The notes: a model not told the origin generated them from the sequence alone. A DNA stretch of 64,000 bases from Rhodospira trueperi (GCF_900101965.1 NZ_FNAP01000007.1:62001-126000); one strand, 5' to 3'. Shown: positions 49,061-58,068, numbered from the stretch's first letter. Numbers and translations are program-made.

Positions 49061-50149
49061 TCAGTCGCCGTGAATGACGTGGCAGCGGTCGAGGGTCCAG
49101 CCCAGCGTGACCGCGTCGCCGGGCGCGCCGCCGAAGCGGTTCTCCCGCAGGGTCTCGACCGTCAGGCGCTGTCCGGACGGCCCTTCCACCTCGTACTGCA
49201 GGCGCGATCCGAGGTTGTACTCGGCGCGAAGGTGGCCGCCGATGGTGATTTCCGGGGCCGCGCCGCCGGCGTCCGACCGATTGACCATCGCAACGTTCTC
49301 GGGCCGCACCATCAGGGTACCGGCCTCGCCGGCGTGCAGGCCCAGCCGTGCGGCCACGGCGGGATCGAGCGCCAGGCCATCGGCCCGGATCACGCCGTCG
49401 TCGTCGGCCCGCACCGGGAACAGGTTCACCTCGCCCATGAACTCGGCCACGAAGCGGCTCACCGGACGGCTGTAGATCTCGTCGGCGGGTGCGATCTGTT
49501 CGAAGCGGCCGGCTCGCATGATGGCGATCCGGTCCGACATCGCCATTGCCTCCTCCAGGCTATGGGTGATGTAGACGAACGTCTTGCCGGTGCGGGCGTG
49601 GAGGTCCTTGAGTTCCTTCTCCAGCGTCTTGCGGAGGCGGAAATCGAGCGCCGACAGGGGCTCGTCGAAGAACAGGATCTCCGGATCGAAGGCCAGGGCG
49701 CGGGCCAACGCCACCCGCTGGCGCTCGCCGCCGGAACACTGGTGAATGCGTTTGGCGTAGTATTCGCGCGGCAGGCGCAGCAGGTCCAGCAGCTCCAGGG
49801 CGCGCTCGCGGCGCTGGGCGGGGTCGACGCCGGCGACCTTCAGAGGGAACTCGATATTGCGGCCCACCGTCATGTGCGGGAACAGGGCGAGGGACTGGAA
49901 CACCATGCAGGTGGGCCGCTTGTTGGCGGGCACGGTGTCGATGCGCTGGCCCCGCAGCCAGATGGTGCCGTCGGTGGGTTCGTCCATGCCGACGAACAAC
50001 CGGATCAGGGTGGTCTTGCCGCTGCCCGAGGGGCCGACGATGGCCAGGAACTCGCCCTCGCGCACCTTCAGGTCGATGCTGTGCAGGGCCGTGAAGTCCC
50101 CGAAGCGTTTGTACAGACCGGCAATTTGGAGAATGGTTTTCTCTGACAT
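49061..50149 (-). CDS. ABC transporter ATP-binding protein, PotA type
   Basis: 362 aa. Walker A GPSGSGKTTLIR (about residue 40), Q-loop MVFQSLALFPHMTV, signature CSGGERQRVALARA, Walker B ILFFDEPLSALDF, switch YITHSLEEA, then a TOBE domain from about 275 (LMVRPENVAMV). Energises the PotB/PotC-type permeases encoded next. Lies 140 bp after the binding-protein gene. Confidence 0.92.
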   Translation of the reverse strand: MSEKTILQIAGLYKRFGDFTALHSIDLKVREGEFLAIVGPSGSGKTTLIRLFVGMDEPTDGTIWLRGQRIDTVPANKRPTCMVFQSLALFPHMTVGRNIEFPLKVAGVDPAQRRERALELLDLLRLPREYYAKRIHQCSGGERQRVALARALAFDPEILFFDEPLSALDFRLRKTLEKELKDLHARTGKTFVYITHSLEEAMAMSDRIAIMRAGRFEQIAPADEIYSRPVSRFVAEFMGEVNLFPVRADDDGVIRADGLALDPAVAARLGLHAGEAGTLMVRPENVAMVNRSDAGGAAPEITIGGHLRAEYNLGSRLQYEVEGPSGQRLTVETLRENRFGGAPGDAVTLGWTLDRCHVIHGD

Positions 50150-50289
50150 CCAGGCGGGATCCCGAAGCGGCGAAGAAGGGGTGGTGTCTTGGACGACGGG
50201 GGAACGGCGGGGGACGGCGGCGCACCGCGTCCGGCTCCGGCCTCACGGGACGGAAGACCGGACGCGGCCGCGCGCCGGTGGGGCGGGGG

Positions 50290-51429
50290 TCAGCCCCGTT
50301 TGGCGGCGTTGTAAATCGTGGAGAGGTCGTCATACGACGCGACCACGTCGTACTCGACCGAGCGGTTCATTTCGTCCTCGAGGGTATCCCACTGGATGGC
50401 GTCGAGTTCGTCCTCGTCCCACTTCTCGAACACCGCCGGATCACCCATCTGGGCGACCGGGTTGTAGGTGCCCTCGGCAAATCCGACGGCCTTGCAGACT
50501 TCCGGCTCCTGCACGAATTCGAGGAAGTCCGCCGCCAGAGCGGAGGGATCGGGATTGTTGACCAGCGAGGTCAGCTCGATCCAGACCACGCCGCCCTTGC
50601 CGTTGATCGGACCCGACGCCGGCGTGATGCCGCGGATGTTGGTCAGGCCGTCCAGGCGGGCCGGGCTGGCGGTGTACGTGCCGCCAGTGAAGTAGGCGTC
50701 GATCTCGCCGTTGATCAACGCGGTGTTCATCGCCACCAGATCGTCGGACCGCAGCCGCGCGCCGCCGAAGATGGTTTCCGCCGTCTTGCGGAAGGTCTCC
50801 ATCCCGGCTTCGTCGATGGGGGCGAACGGGTTCTGGTCCCCGGTCAGGCACATGTGGATGATGTTCCAGTTGTCGTAGGTCAGGATGCCGAAGCGATCCT
50901 TCATCGCCGGGTCGAGGAACAGCTTCCAGCCCTGTTCCTCGGCGGTGGCGCGGCTGATCTTGTCGGTGTTGACCACGAACGAGAACGGCCCATAGCGTTG
51001 CGGCATGCCGATGAGGTTGCCGTCGTCGGCGAAGGCCAGCGGATAGGGCTCGGCGAACGTGGGCGACATGCGCTCGAAGAACGGCAGGAACCGGTCCTTG
51101 TCGAGCGGCTTGATCAGGCCCTCCGGATAGAGCCGTCCCCGCGCCCACGGCTGGTTGACGTTGATCAGATCCCAGACGTTCACCTCGCCGGCGCGCAGCT
51201 TGTTGATCATGTCCGGGTCGGACGTGCCGCTTTCCGCGCGCAACGTGGCGCCGGGGTGCCGGTCGCGAAACGGGCTCAGCACGTCATCCGTGTTGTAGCC
51301 CTCCCAGCACAGAATATTCAGCTGGTCCGTGCGCTGGGCGTGGGCGTGACGCAAAGGTCCCATCGCGGCCAAGCCGGCGATGGTGGCGGAACCCAGGGTG
51401 AAGGAGCGTCGGGACAAAGTCATGGTCAT
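50290..51429 (-). CDS. PotD-like periplasmic substrate-binding protein
   Basis: 379 aa from the ATG at 51429. Twin-arginine-like signal (LSRRSFTLGSATIAGLAAMG) cleaved near AHAQ; then LNILCWEGYNTDDVLSPF, the opening of PotD/PotF-type binding proteins. RYGPFSFVVNTDKIS and GGTYTASPARLDGLTNIRGI continue that fold. First gene of the importer operon and divergent from the APH kinase gene. Ligand not determined; polyamine or amino alcohol expected. Confidence 0.88.
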   Translation of the reverse strand: MTMTLSRRSFTLGSATIAGLAAMGPLRHAHAQRTDQLNILCWEGYNTDDVLSPFRDRHPGATLRAESGTSDPDMINKLRAGEVNVWDLINVNQPWARGRLYPEGLIKPLDKDRFLPFFERMSPTFAEPYPLAFADDGNLIGMPQRYGPFSFVVNTDKISRATAEEQGWKLFLDPAMKDRFGILTYDNWNIIHMCLTGDQNPFAPIDEAGMETFRKTAETIFGGARLRSDDLVAMNTALINGEIDAYFTGGTYTASPARLDGLTNIRGITPASGPINGKGGVVWIELTSLVNNPDPSALAADFLEFVQEPEVCKAVGFAEGTYNPVAQMGDPAVFEKWDEDELDAIQWDTLEDEMNRSVEYDVVASYDDLSTIYNAAKRG

Positions 51430-51546
51430 GGCAGGGCCTCTCCTGATGCAGCGGACGGAGGGACGGATACCGCGACGGTCCCGAGCCGGAACGCGCCGTG
51501 GCGGAGCAGGGCTTTTGACATGCATCCCTCAAAATCTCGGCGAACG

Positions 51547-51562
51547 CAACAGAAAAATGTTG
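51547..51562. promoter_or_regulatory. Inverted repeat in the importer/kinase divergent promoter region
   Basis: CAACA-gaaaaa-TGTTG, a perfect 5-bp inverted repeat with a six-base A-rich centre, about midway between the divergent starts at 51429 and 51630. Placed as a possible operator shared by both operons; the regulator could be the DeoR protein at 54042 (inference). Confidence 0.35.
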
Positions 51563-51629
51563 TAAGTTCCACATTCTGCCGTTACCGTCCGACGACATTC
51601 TTGGTGCGGTCGCCGATCCGGAGTTTCAC

Positions 51630-52625
51630 ATGGCGGGATTATACAACCACGAGTTCATCGAGGCGCTCCGTCGCGGCGCGGAAACCCTGACAGCGGCCTG
51701 GGGACTTTCCCCCCGCACCGAGGTCTCGCTGCTGACCATCTCCGAGAACGCCACGTTCCTGGCCAACGATCCGGACGAGGGGCGGCGTGTGGTCCTTCGC
51801 GTCCATCGACCGGGGTATCACACCCGCGCGGAGATCGAATCGGAGCTGGCCTGGATCACCGACCTGCGGACGCGGCAGGTCGTGGATACGCCGGAACCCC
51901 TGACGGTGGCCGACGGGGGGCACATCGCCACCTTCGATCTCGACGGCACCCATCGCGAGGTGGTCGCCTTCAGCTTCATGTCCGGCGCCGAGCCCGACGC
52001 CTCCGAGGATCTGACGGACGGCTTCCGCGCGCTGGGCGCCATCAGCGCCCGCCTGCACGACCACGCCCGGGCCTGGCCCCGGTCCGACGGCTTCGTGCGC
52101 AAGACATGGACCTGGGAAACCACGGTCGGCCCGGCGCCGCACTGGGGCGACTGGCGCGACGCGCTGGGCCTGAATGCCGATGGCGCGGCCCTGCTGGAGC
52201 AAACCAGCGCCGAACTTCGGCGCCGCCTCGACGCCTACGGCACCGCCCCGGACCGGTTCGGCCTGATTCACGCCGACCTGCGACTCGCCAACCTGCTGGT
52301 CGAGGGGGAGCGCCTCGGTGTCATCGACTTCGACGACTGTGGATTCGGCTGGTTCGGCTACGATTTTGCCGCCGCGATCAGCTTCCTTGAGCACGAGCCC
52401 TACATCCCGGCGCTCCAGGACGCCTGGGTCGAGGGATACCGCAGCGTCGCCCCTCTGGCACCGGAAGACGAAGCCCTCCTGCCCACCTTCGTGATGTTGC
52501 GCCGCCTGCTGCTGACCGCCTGGATCGCCAGCCATGCCGAGACCCCCACCGCCCAGGAACTGGGCGCGCCCTACACCCATGGCACGCTGACGCTGGCCGA
52601 CCGTTTCCTGACCTCGGCGGGCTGA
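51630..52625 (+). CDS. APH-family small-molecule kinase (aminoglycoside phosphotransferase fold)
   Basis: 331 aa. Kinase-like fold with catalytic loop LIHADLRLANLLV (about 210-222) and metal motif VIDFDDCGFGWFGYD (about 231-245). Homologous groups include homoserine, choline/ethanolamine and hydroxylysine kinases. One-base overlap with the next gene, a class III PLP enzyme; in animals hydroxylysine kinase and ethanolamine kinase precede PLP phospho-lyases of that class. Probably phosphorylates an amino alcohol taken up by the divergent importer (inference). Confidence 0.85.
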   Translation: MAGLYNHEFIEALRRGAETLTAAWGLSPRTEVSLLTISENATFLANDPDEGRRVVLRVHRPGYHTRAEIESELAWITDLRTRQVVDTPEPLTVADGGHIATFDLDGTHREVVAFSFMSGAEPDASEDLTDGFRALGAISARLHDHARAWPRSDGFVRKTWTWETTVGPAPHWGDWRDALGLNADGAALLEQTSAELRRRLDAYGTAPDRFGLIHADLRLANLLVEGERLGVIDFDDCGFGWFGYDFAAAISFLEHEPYIPALQDAWVEGYRSVAPLAPEDEALLPTFVMLRRLLLTAWIASHAETPTAQELGAPYTHGTLTLADRFLTSAG

Positions 52626-54016
52626 TGCCGGATCAGCCCCGGTCCGCCACGCCAGACCCCTTCCCTCGGAGCTATGACCCCATGTCCCCGACCATCCGTC
52701 CGATCCTGGACATGAACGCTTTCGACGCGACCCGGGACAAGGGGGCGGTCAGCGCCCTGCTGGGCCGCCGGCAACGCAACGTCGGGGCCGCGTCGGTCCT
52801 GTTCTACCGTCACCCCCTGGAAATGGCCCGGGCCAGCGGGTGTTGGATGGAAGCGACCGACGGAACCCGCTTTCTGGATTTCTACAACAACGTTCCCTCG
52901 GTCGGGCATTGCCATCCACGCGTGGTCGCCGCCATCTCGCGGCAGGTGGCGACGCTGAACATCCATACCCGCTATCTCAACCGGCCGACCGAGACCTACA
53001 TCGAGGCCCTCAAGGCCACTCTGCCCGATTCCCTGTCCAATGTGGTGCTGGCCTGCACCGGCAGCGAAGCCAACGACCTGGCCATGCGGATCGCCATGAG
53101 CGGGACCGGCGGCACCGGATTCGTGGTGACCGAGAGCGCCTACCACGGCAACACCTGGGCGGTGACGGACATCTCACCCTCCGCCCTGAAACAGGGCGCG
53201 CCGCCCCCCCATGTTTGCATGGTGCCGGCGCCTGGGTCGGCCAACTTCGGCGAGGACATCGCCGGCGGCTTCCAGACCGCCGTGGAGAAGGCGATCGTGA
53301 CGCTCGGCGAGCGTGGCCACACCCCGGCCGCCCTGATCTGCGATTCCATCTTCTCCAGCGACGGGGTGTTCGCCGATCCCCCCGGATTTCTGGCGCCGGC
53401 GGTGGAAACCATGCAGGCCGCGGGCGGCCTGTTCATCGCCGACGAGGTGCAGCCCGGCTTCGCCCGCTCCGGGGATGCCTTCTGGGGGTTCGACCGCCAT
53501 GGCGTGACGCCCGATATGGTCACCATGGGCAAGCCGATGGCCAACGGATATCCGATGTCCGGGGTGGCCACGCGGCCCGACCTTCTGGCCAGGTTCTGCG
53601 AGGGCGTCGGGTACTTCAACACCTTCGGTGGCAACCCGGTGGCCGCAGCCGCCGGGCTGGCCGTGCTGGAGGTGATCGAGACGGAAGGTTTGCAGGCCAA
53701 CGCCAGGAAGATCGGTCATCACATCATGACCCGCCTTGGGGAGTTGGTCGCGACGGACGCGCGGGTGACCGCCGTGCGCGGTGCCGGCCTGTTCATCGGC
53801 CTCGACCTGTGCCGCGACGGCGACCCGGACCTTCCCGATCCGGAACTGACCAGCACCGTCATCAACGGACTGCGTGACCGGCGTGTGCTGATCGGCGCCG
53901 CCGGCCGCTATGGCCATACCCTCAAGATCAGGCCGCCCCTATGCCTCACCAGGGATGAGGCGGACTTTTTCGTCGATGCGCTTACCGATACCCTTGCCGC
54001 GATCCCGTCGGCCTGA
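52625..54016 (+). CDS. Class III PLP-dependent aminotransferase/phospho-lyase
   Basis: 463 aa from an ATG overlapping the kinase stop (TGATG); an ATG at 52682 with GGAG upstream is an alternative. Class III fold: LDFYNNVPSVGHCHPRVV near the N-terminus, FIADEVQPGFARSGDAFWGF and PLP lysine in VTMGKPMANGYPMSG, FNTFGGNPVAAAAGLAVLEV. Closest described relatives are AGXT2 and the AGXT2-like phospho-lyases (ethanolamine-phosphate, phosphohydroxylysine). Operon pairing with a kinase favours the phospho-lyase reading, giving an aldehyde, ammonia and phosphate. Confidence 0.88.
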   Translation: MPDQPRSATPDPFPRSYDPMSPTIRPILDMNAFDATRDKGAVSALLGRRQRNVGAASVLFYRHPLEMARASGCWMEATDGTRFLDFYNNVPSVGHCHPRVVAAISRQVATLNIHTRYLNRPTETYIEALKATLPDSLSNVVLACTGSEANDLAMRIAMSGTGGTGFVVTESAYHGNTWAVTDISPSALKQGAPPPHVCMVPAPGSANFGEDIAGGFQTAVEKAIVTLGERGHTPAALICDSIFSSDGVFADPPGFLAPAVETMQAAGGLFIADEVQPGFARSGDAFWGFDRHGVTPDMVTMGKPMANGYPMSGVATRPDLLARFCEGVGYFNTFGGNPVAAAAGLAVLEVIETEGLQANARKIGHHIMTRLGELVATDARVTAVRGAGLFIGLDLCRDGDPDLPDPELTSTVINGLRDRRVLIGAAGRYGHTLKIRPPLCLTRDEADFFVDALTDTLAAIPSA

Positions 54017-54041
54017 ACGCCGCCAGCGGGCCGCCGGCCGC

Positions 54042-54866
54042 TCAGCCGGTTGGCGTGTTCAGGGTGGTGTGTGGTTTGGAACGGCCCGGATCCTCGCCGT
54101 CGAACTCCGCCACGACCCGCGTTCCGTCGGCGGCGATGGCCTTGGCCAGAGCCCCCTTCGGCGGAGTCTCGGTGACGAGAACGTCGATGTCATCCCAGTT
54201 CGCGTACCGGGCCGGAAAGGGCTCATCGAACTTGGAACTGTCGGCGACCACCATGACCTGGGCGGCCCGCCGCATCATCGTGGCGTAGACCTCGGCGGCC
54301 TCGATCAGGGCATCGCTGGCGCCATCCTCCTTCAGTCCGCTGGCTCCGAGGATGGCCCAGTCCGCCCGGAATCCCTCCAGGAAGCGCGCGGTCTGGGCGC
54401 CGTGCACGGCGCCTTCCTGGGCATGATAGACGCCCGGCGCCATCAGCACGGTGATGGTTGGATTGAGCGCCAGAACCGTGGCCACACCAAAGGAATGGGC
54501 CACCACGGTCAGGTTGTTCATCTCGAACGCCAGGCGCTTCGACACATGCACGGTCGTCGCGCCGGAACCGATCATGATGTGTTTCGCGCCGGCCAGGAAG
54601 GGAACCGCCAGGCGGGCAATGCTCTGGCGTTGAGGCACCAGCAGGGCGTGGCGCTCGTTCAGGCCCGGCTCAAGCGACAACCGACGCACGGCGCCGCCGT
54701 ATGTCCGGCTGATGAGGCCACGGCCCGTCAGGTCATCCAGGTCACGCCGGACCGTTTCCGTCGACACCCCGAGTTGCGCCGCCAGATCGCTGACCCGCAA
54801 GGTCGGTTGCGTGCCCAGGATCTCGAGGATCCGCCGCTGGCGTGCTGTTTTCTTTCCGATGGCCAT
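54042..54866 (-). CDS. DeoR-family transcriptional regulator
   Basis: 274 aa from the ATG at 54866 (the frame is open to 54962). N-terminal winged helix: RQRRILEILGTQPTLRVSDL and VSTETVRRDLDDL; then the DeoR sugar-phosphate sensor domain (MIGSGATTVHVSKRL, DWAILGASGL, MVVADSSKF). Usually a repressor released by a phosphorylated metabolite, which fits a neighbouring kinase product. Convergent with the PLP enzyme, divergent from the cysteine hydrolase. Confidence 0.9.
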   Translation of the reverse strand: MAIGKKTARQRRILEILGTQPTLRVSDLAAQLGVSTETVRRDLDDLTGRGLISRTYGGAVRRLSLEPGLNERHALLVPQRQSIARLAVPFLAGAKHIMIGSGATTVHVSKRLAFEMNNLTVVAHSFGVATVLALNPTITVLMAPGVYHAQEGAVHGAQTARFLEGFRADWAILGASGLKEDGASDALIEAAEVYATMMRRAAQVMVVADSSKFDEPFPARYANWDDIDVLVTETPPKGALAKAIAADGTRVVAEFDGEDPGRSKPHTTLNTPTG

Positions 54867-54964
54867 GAGCCTTACGCTACTCCTTCGGTCGCGCGAGTGC
54901 CAGTTGACCGTCGCTCCGTTCCCCCCACGCAACATCGCGGCATCCCTGGACGAAAGGATCATCC

Positions 54965-55636
54965 ATGAGTTGGAACTGGAAGACGGCCTACCGCTCTTTT
55001 TACTACGCGACCGCTCCCGAGCCCGAGGATCTCACGCTGGACCCGGCCGCCACTGCCGTGCTGGTCATCGACATCCAGAACACGTACGTCACCGAACCCG
55101 AAGAGCCGGCCGAGGCCGAGCGCTGGCGCCCGTTCCTGGAGCGCATGCGCGAGACCGTCATTCCCAGGACCGTGGCCCTGACCGAACGGGCCCGGCGGCG
55201 TGGGATCGAGGTGCTCTTCGCCCGGATCGCCTGCCTGACCGAGGACGGACGCGACCGTTCACTGAGCCAGAAGAAGCCCGGGTTCAACAACCTATTGCTC
55301 CCCAAGGCCGGGCACCCCAGCCAAATGGTGCCGGCCCTCACGCCGAAAGGCGACGAGATCGTGGTGCTGAAAACCACGGATTCCGCCCTCACGGGCACCA
55401 ACCTGAGGTTGATCCTTCACAATCTCGGGATCCGAACGGTCATCGTCGCGGGAATCTTCACAGACCAGTGCGTCTCCTCCACGGTTCGAAGCCTAGCTGA
55501 CGAAAGTTTCGAGGTCATCGTCGTCGAGGATTGCTGCGCGGCGGCCACCCAGGCCCTGCATGATCACGAACTGGCGGTGCTGAATATGATATACGCGCAC
55601 GTCGTGCGCCTGAGCGACCTGGACGTGCTGCTGTGA
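54965..55636 (+). CDS. Isochorismatase-like cysteine hydrolase
   Basis: 223 aa. Catalytic triad of the isochorismatase superfamily: Asp in AVLVIDIQNTY (about 36), Lys in VVLKTTDSALTGT (about 138) and Cys in GIFTDQCVSSTVRSLAD (about 170). Members hydrolyse amides such as nicotinamide, N-carbamoylsarcosine, ureidoacrylate or biuret. AAAGGATC precedes the ATG. Divergent from the DeoR gene. Substrate not determined. Confidence 0.88.
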   Translation: MSWNWKTAYRSFYYATAPEPEDLTLDPAATAVLVIDIQNTYVTEPEEPAEAERWRPFLERMRETVIPRTVALTERARRRGIEVLFARIACLTEDGRDRSLSQKKPGFNNLLLPKAGHPSQMVPALTPKGDEIVVLKTTDSALTGTNLRLILHNLGIRTVIVAGIFTDQCVSSTVRSLADESFEVIVVEDCCAAATQALHDHELAVLNMIYAHVVRLSDLDVLL

Positions 55637-55678
55637 CCCTGCCTTGAGTGCGGTGCGACCCTGCCTTGAGTGCGGTGC
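55635..55678 (+). repeat. 22-bp direct repeat, two perfect copies plus a start of a third
   Basis: Two identical 22-bp units at 55635-55656 and 55657-55678, then the first six bases of another (GACCCT). The first unit overlaps the TGA stop of the cysteine hydrolase. Directly abuts the mosaic hairpin repeat copy C. Confidence 0.95.
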
Positions 55679-55681
55679 GAC

Positions 55682-55740
55682 CCTGGCGTCGCTTCGCGAC
55701 GCCAGCTTTTCAGAAACGGGACCGGCGCCGCGAAGCGGCG
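55682..55740 (-). repeat. Dispersed mosaic hairpin repeat, partial copy C
   Basis: CTGGCGTCGCTTCGCGACGC followed by CAGCTTTTCAGA and the GGCGCCGCGAAGCGGCG hairpin is nearly identical to the inverted end of copy B (37800-37871). The gene-distal block present in copies A and B is missing here. Confidence 0.75.
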
Positions 55741-55742
55741 GA

Positions 55743-55774
55743 GGCGATGGAACGGACGAGTCCGTTCCATCGCC
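55743..55774. terminator. Perfect 15-bp palindrome between convergent genes
   Basis: GGCGATGGAACGGAC and GTCCGTTCCATCGCC separated by two bases. Lies between the convergent cysteine hydrolase and GntR genes and abuts repeat copy C. Likely a bidirectional terminator. Confidence 0.65.
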
Positions 55775-55782
55775 GACCGTTG

Positions 55783-56490
55783 TCAGGTCCCGTGGTCCGT
55801 CGCCAGCCCATCGGCTGGCACCGGCGTTGGCCCACAGAACTGTTCCTCATAATGCCGCCGCGCCGGTTGCATGTGGTCGATGCACTGGCGGGCCAGCGCG
55901 GTCAGATCCCCGGCCTTGAGGGTTTCGATCATGGCCCGGTGCTCGGCGCACGCCTGATCGAGGAAAAGCTGGTGTTTGAGCGCGTGTGATCGGACGCAAT
56001 GCGTCAGCGCATTCGAATATTCGATGGCCTGCACGAAATACCCGTTGGCCGTCCCCTGAAACAGGGTGTCGTGGAACGCCTTGTTCGCGTTGAACACGGC
56101 GACCAGATCGCGAGTCGCCACCGCCGCCTCGTGGTCCTTCTGCGTCCTTTCGAGATCCTGGATCCAGTCCGCGTCGTGCAGACGCCGGATGCGTAGCGCC
56201 GCCTCCCGGTGCAACACCTCCCGCACCTCATAGAGGTCCCGGACTTCGTCGCGGGTGTACAGACGAACCGAAGCCCCCTTGTACGGCTCACGCATAATCA
56301 TGCCGAGCCGTTCGAGCTCCATCAATGCGTCACGGGCGACATGACGCTTCACATGCATACCGTGCACGATTTCGTCTTCTGTCACGCGTTGACGCGGCAG
56401 AATGCGACCAAAAATGATCGCGTGTTCCAGCTCCCGAACTACGGCGGCGACTTTGCCGTGACTTGTCGTTTTCTCGCTCATAGACAGCAT
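55783..56490 (-). CDS. GntR-family (FCD domain) transcriptional regulator
   Basis: 235 aa; an internal ATG at 56481 is an alternative start and neither has a strong ribosome site. N-terminal winged helix (AIIFGRILPRQRVTEDEIVH, HVARDALMELERLGMI) and C-terminal FCD ligand domain with metal histidines (FHDTLFQ, H in CAEHRAMIETL). FCD regulators sense carboxylic acids. Divergent from the aldehyde dehydrogenase-TctCBA operon, with a matching operator-like palindrome between them. Confidence 0.9.
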   Translation of the reverse strand: MLSMSEKTTSHGKVAAVVRELEHAIIFGRILPRQRVTEDEIVHGMHVKRHVARDALMELERLGMIMREPYKGASVRLYTRDEVRDLYEVREVLHREAALRIRRLHDADWIQDLERTQKDHEAAVATRDLVAVFNANKAFHDTLFQGTANGYFVQAIEYSNALTHCVRSHALKHQLFLDQACAEHRAMIETLKAGDLTALARQCIDHMQPARRHYEEQFCGPTPVPADGLATDHGT

Positions 56491-56494
56491 TCAC

Positions 56495-56506
56495 ATTGTC
56501 AACAAT
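56495..56506. promoter_or_regulatory. Candidate GntR (FCD) operator
   Basis: ATTGT-CA-ACAAT, a perfect 12-bp palindrome five bases upstream of the GntR start and in the divergent promoter region. FCD-type GntR regulators commonly bind TTGT-N2-ACAA-like sites, so this probably controls both directions. Confidence 0.5.
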
Positions 56507-56628
56507 CCGGTCGACACCTTCGTCGGCCGAAAAGTCGATAAGATTCAACTTGCCCGTCGGCGCTCGCTCTGCCCCCTAATGGGCCATGAAATGGATGTGT
56601 CATATGGTCACAGTGAGGCAAAGGATAA

Positions 56629-58068
56629 ATGGTCACTCCGCTGTGGGTCTGCGGTCAACCCGAGATGACGGACGAAACCCTCGTCAGCATCAATCCGGCC
56701 GACGGGACGATCGCTGGGGAAGTCTGCATCGCCAGCCCGCGACTCGTCGATCAGGCCGTTCGCGCCACCCATGACGCTTGGCGCCGGTCCGACTGGCCGC
56801 ACCGCCTGCCGCACGAACGCGCGCGGGTCCTGGTGCGGGTGGCCGAACGGCTGGAGGCGGAGCGGGAGTCGCTGGCCGAGTTGCAGATGCACGACAGTGG
56901 CAAACCGCTCGCGGAATGCCGCAAAATGGTGACGACGGCCGCCGGCAGTTTCCGTTTCTTCGCCGCTGTCCTGGAGACCGAGGAAACCGAGGTCACACCC
57001 CCGCGCGGCTCCTACGTCTCGATGACCGTGGTGGAACCCTACGGCGTGGTGGCGCTCATCACGCCCTGGAACTCGCCCATCATGCAGGAGGCCCAGAAGG
57101 CCGCGCCGGCCCTGGCGACGGGCAACGCGGTCATCATCAAGCCGTCCGAAGAAACGCCCCAGCTTGCCTTTCACTTGGCCAGAATCTGTGCCGATGCCGG
57201 CGTGCCGCGCGAGCTCGTAACGGTGCTGCCCGGCACCGGCGAAACGACCGGCGCCGCCCTGGTCGCCCATCCGCTGGTGCGCATGGTGTCCTTCACCGGA
57301 GGGACGGAAACCGGGCGGGCGATTGGCGCCGTGTGTGCCGAACGCATCATCCCGGCGGCGCTGGAACTGGGTGGTAAAAGCCCGCACATCGTTTTCGCCG
57401 ACGCCGACCTGGACCGGGCCCTGGACGCCGTGGCCAGCGGCATCTTCGGTTCGGCCGGCCAGTCCTGCGTCGCGGGATCACGCCTGCTGGTCGAGGAGTC
57501 CATTGCCGAGCCCTTCATCACCCGGTTGGCCGAGCGCGCCGATGCCTTGCGGGTTGGACACCCCGCCGACCCCGCCACGCAGATGGGCCCGTTGGTCTCG
57601 CAGCATCACCGGGACCGGGTCGAGTCCTACATCCGCATCGGGCTGGAGGAGGACGGCGGACGTCTGCGCGCCGGCGGCGTCCGGCCGGACGACCCCGCGC
57701 TGGCAAACGGCGCCTATGTCCGGCCCACGGTGATCGATGGCGTGAGCAACGACGCCCGGTGCGCGCAGGAAGAGATCTTTGGTCCGGTGATCGTGTGCGT
57801 CCCATTCCGGACCGAGAACGACCTGATCGAGATGGCCAATGATAGCGTCTACGGCCTCGCCGCCGGGATCTGGAGCGGCTCGTTCGACCGTGCGTGGCGG
57901 GTCGGCCGTGCCGTCCAGGCCGGGTCGGTGTGGATCAACTGCTACAAGCAGTCCAGCATCTCCTCGCCTTTCGGAGGCTTCAAGGAAAGCGGCCTGCTGC
58001 GGGAGAAGGGACGACAGGGTCTCAGGCTCTACGGCGCCCTGAAGTCGATCTACCTTGGGTTGCAATGA
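56629..58068 (+). CDS. NAD(P)-dependent aldehyde dehydrogenase
   Basis: 479 aa with AAGGA upstream. Catalytic Glu in [13 protein letters not shown] (about 245), nucleophile Cys in SAGQSCVAGSRLL (about 282), NAD loop LITPWNSPIMQEAQKAAPAL. Belongs to the betaine-aldehyde/semialdehyde dehydrogenase-like group; substrate unknown. First gene of an operon with an epimerase, a TctCBA importer and an ATP-citrate-lyase-like enzyme, regulated by the divergent GntR; likely makes a di- or tricarboxylate in that pathway. Confidence 0.9.
   Translation: MVTPLWVCGQPEMTDETLVSINPADGTIAGEVCIASPRLVDQAVRATHDAWRRSDWPHRLPHERARVLVRVAERLEAERESLAELQMHDSGKPLAECRKMVTTAAGSFRFFAAVLETEETEVTPPRGSYVSMTVVEPYGVVALITPWNSPIMQEAQKAAPALATGNAVIIKPSEETPQLAFHLARICADAGVPRELVTVLPGTGETTGAALVAHPLVRMVSFTGGTETGRAIGAVCAERIIPAALELGGKSPHIVFADADLDRALDAVASGIFGSAGQSCVAGSRLLVEESIAEPFITRLAERADALRVGHPADPATQMGPLVSQHHRDRVESYIRIGLEEDGGRLRAGGVRPDDPALANGAYVRPTVIDGVSNDARCAQEEIFGPVIVCVPFRTENDLIEMANDSVYGLAAGIWSGSFDRAWRVGRAVQAGSVWINCYKQSSISSPFGGFKESGLLREKGRQGLRLYGALKSIYLGLQ

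Noticed and set aside
51560-51590. EcfG promoter on the minus strand before the PotD-like gene (AACG ... GTTCC)
   Set aside because: Spacer is 19 bases, outside the 16-17 window.
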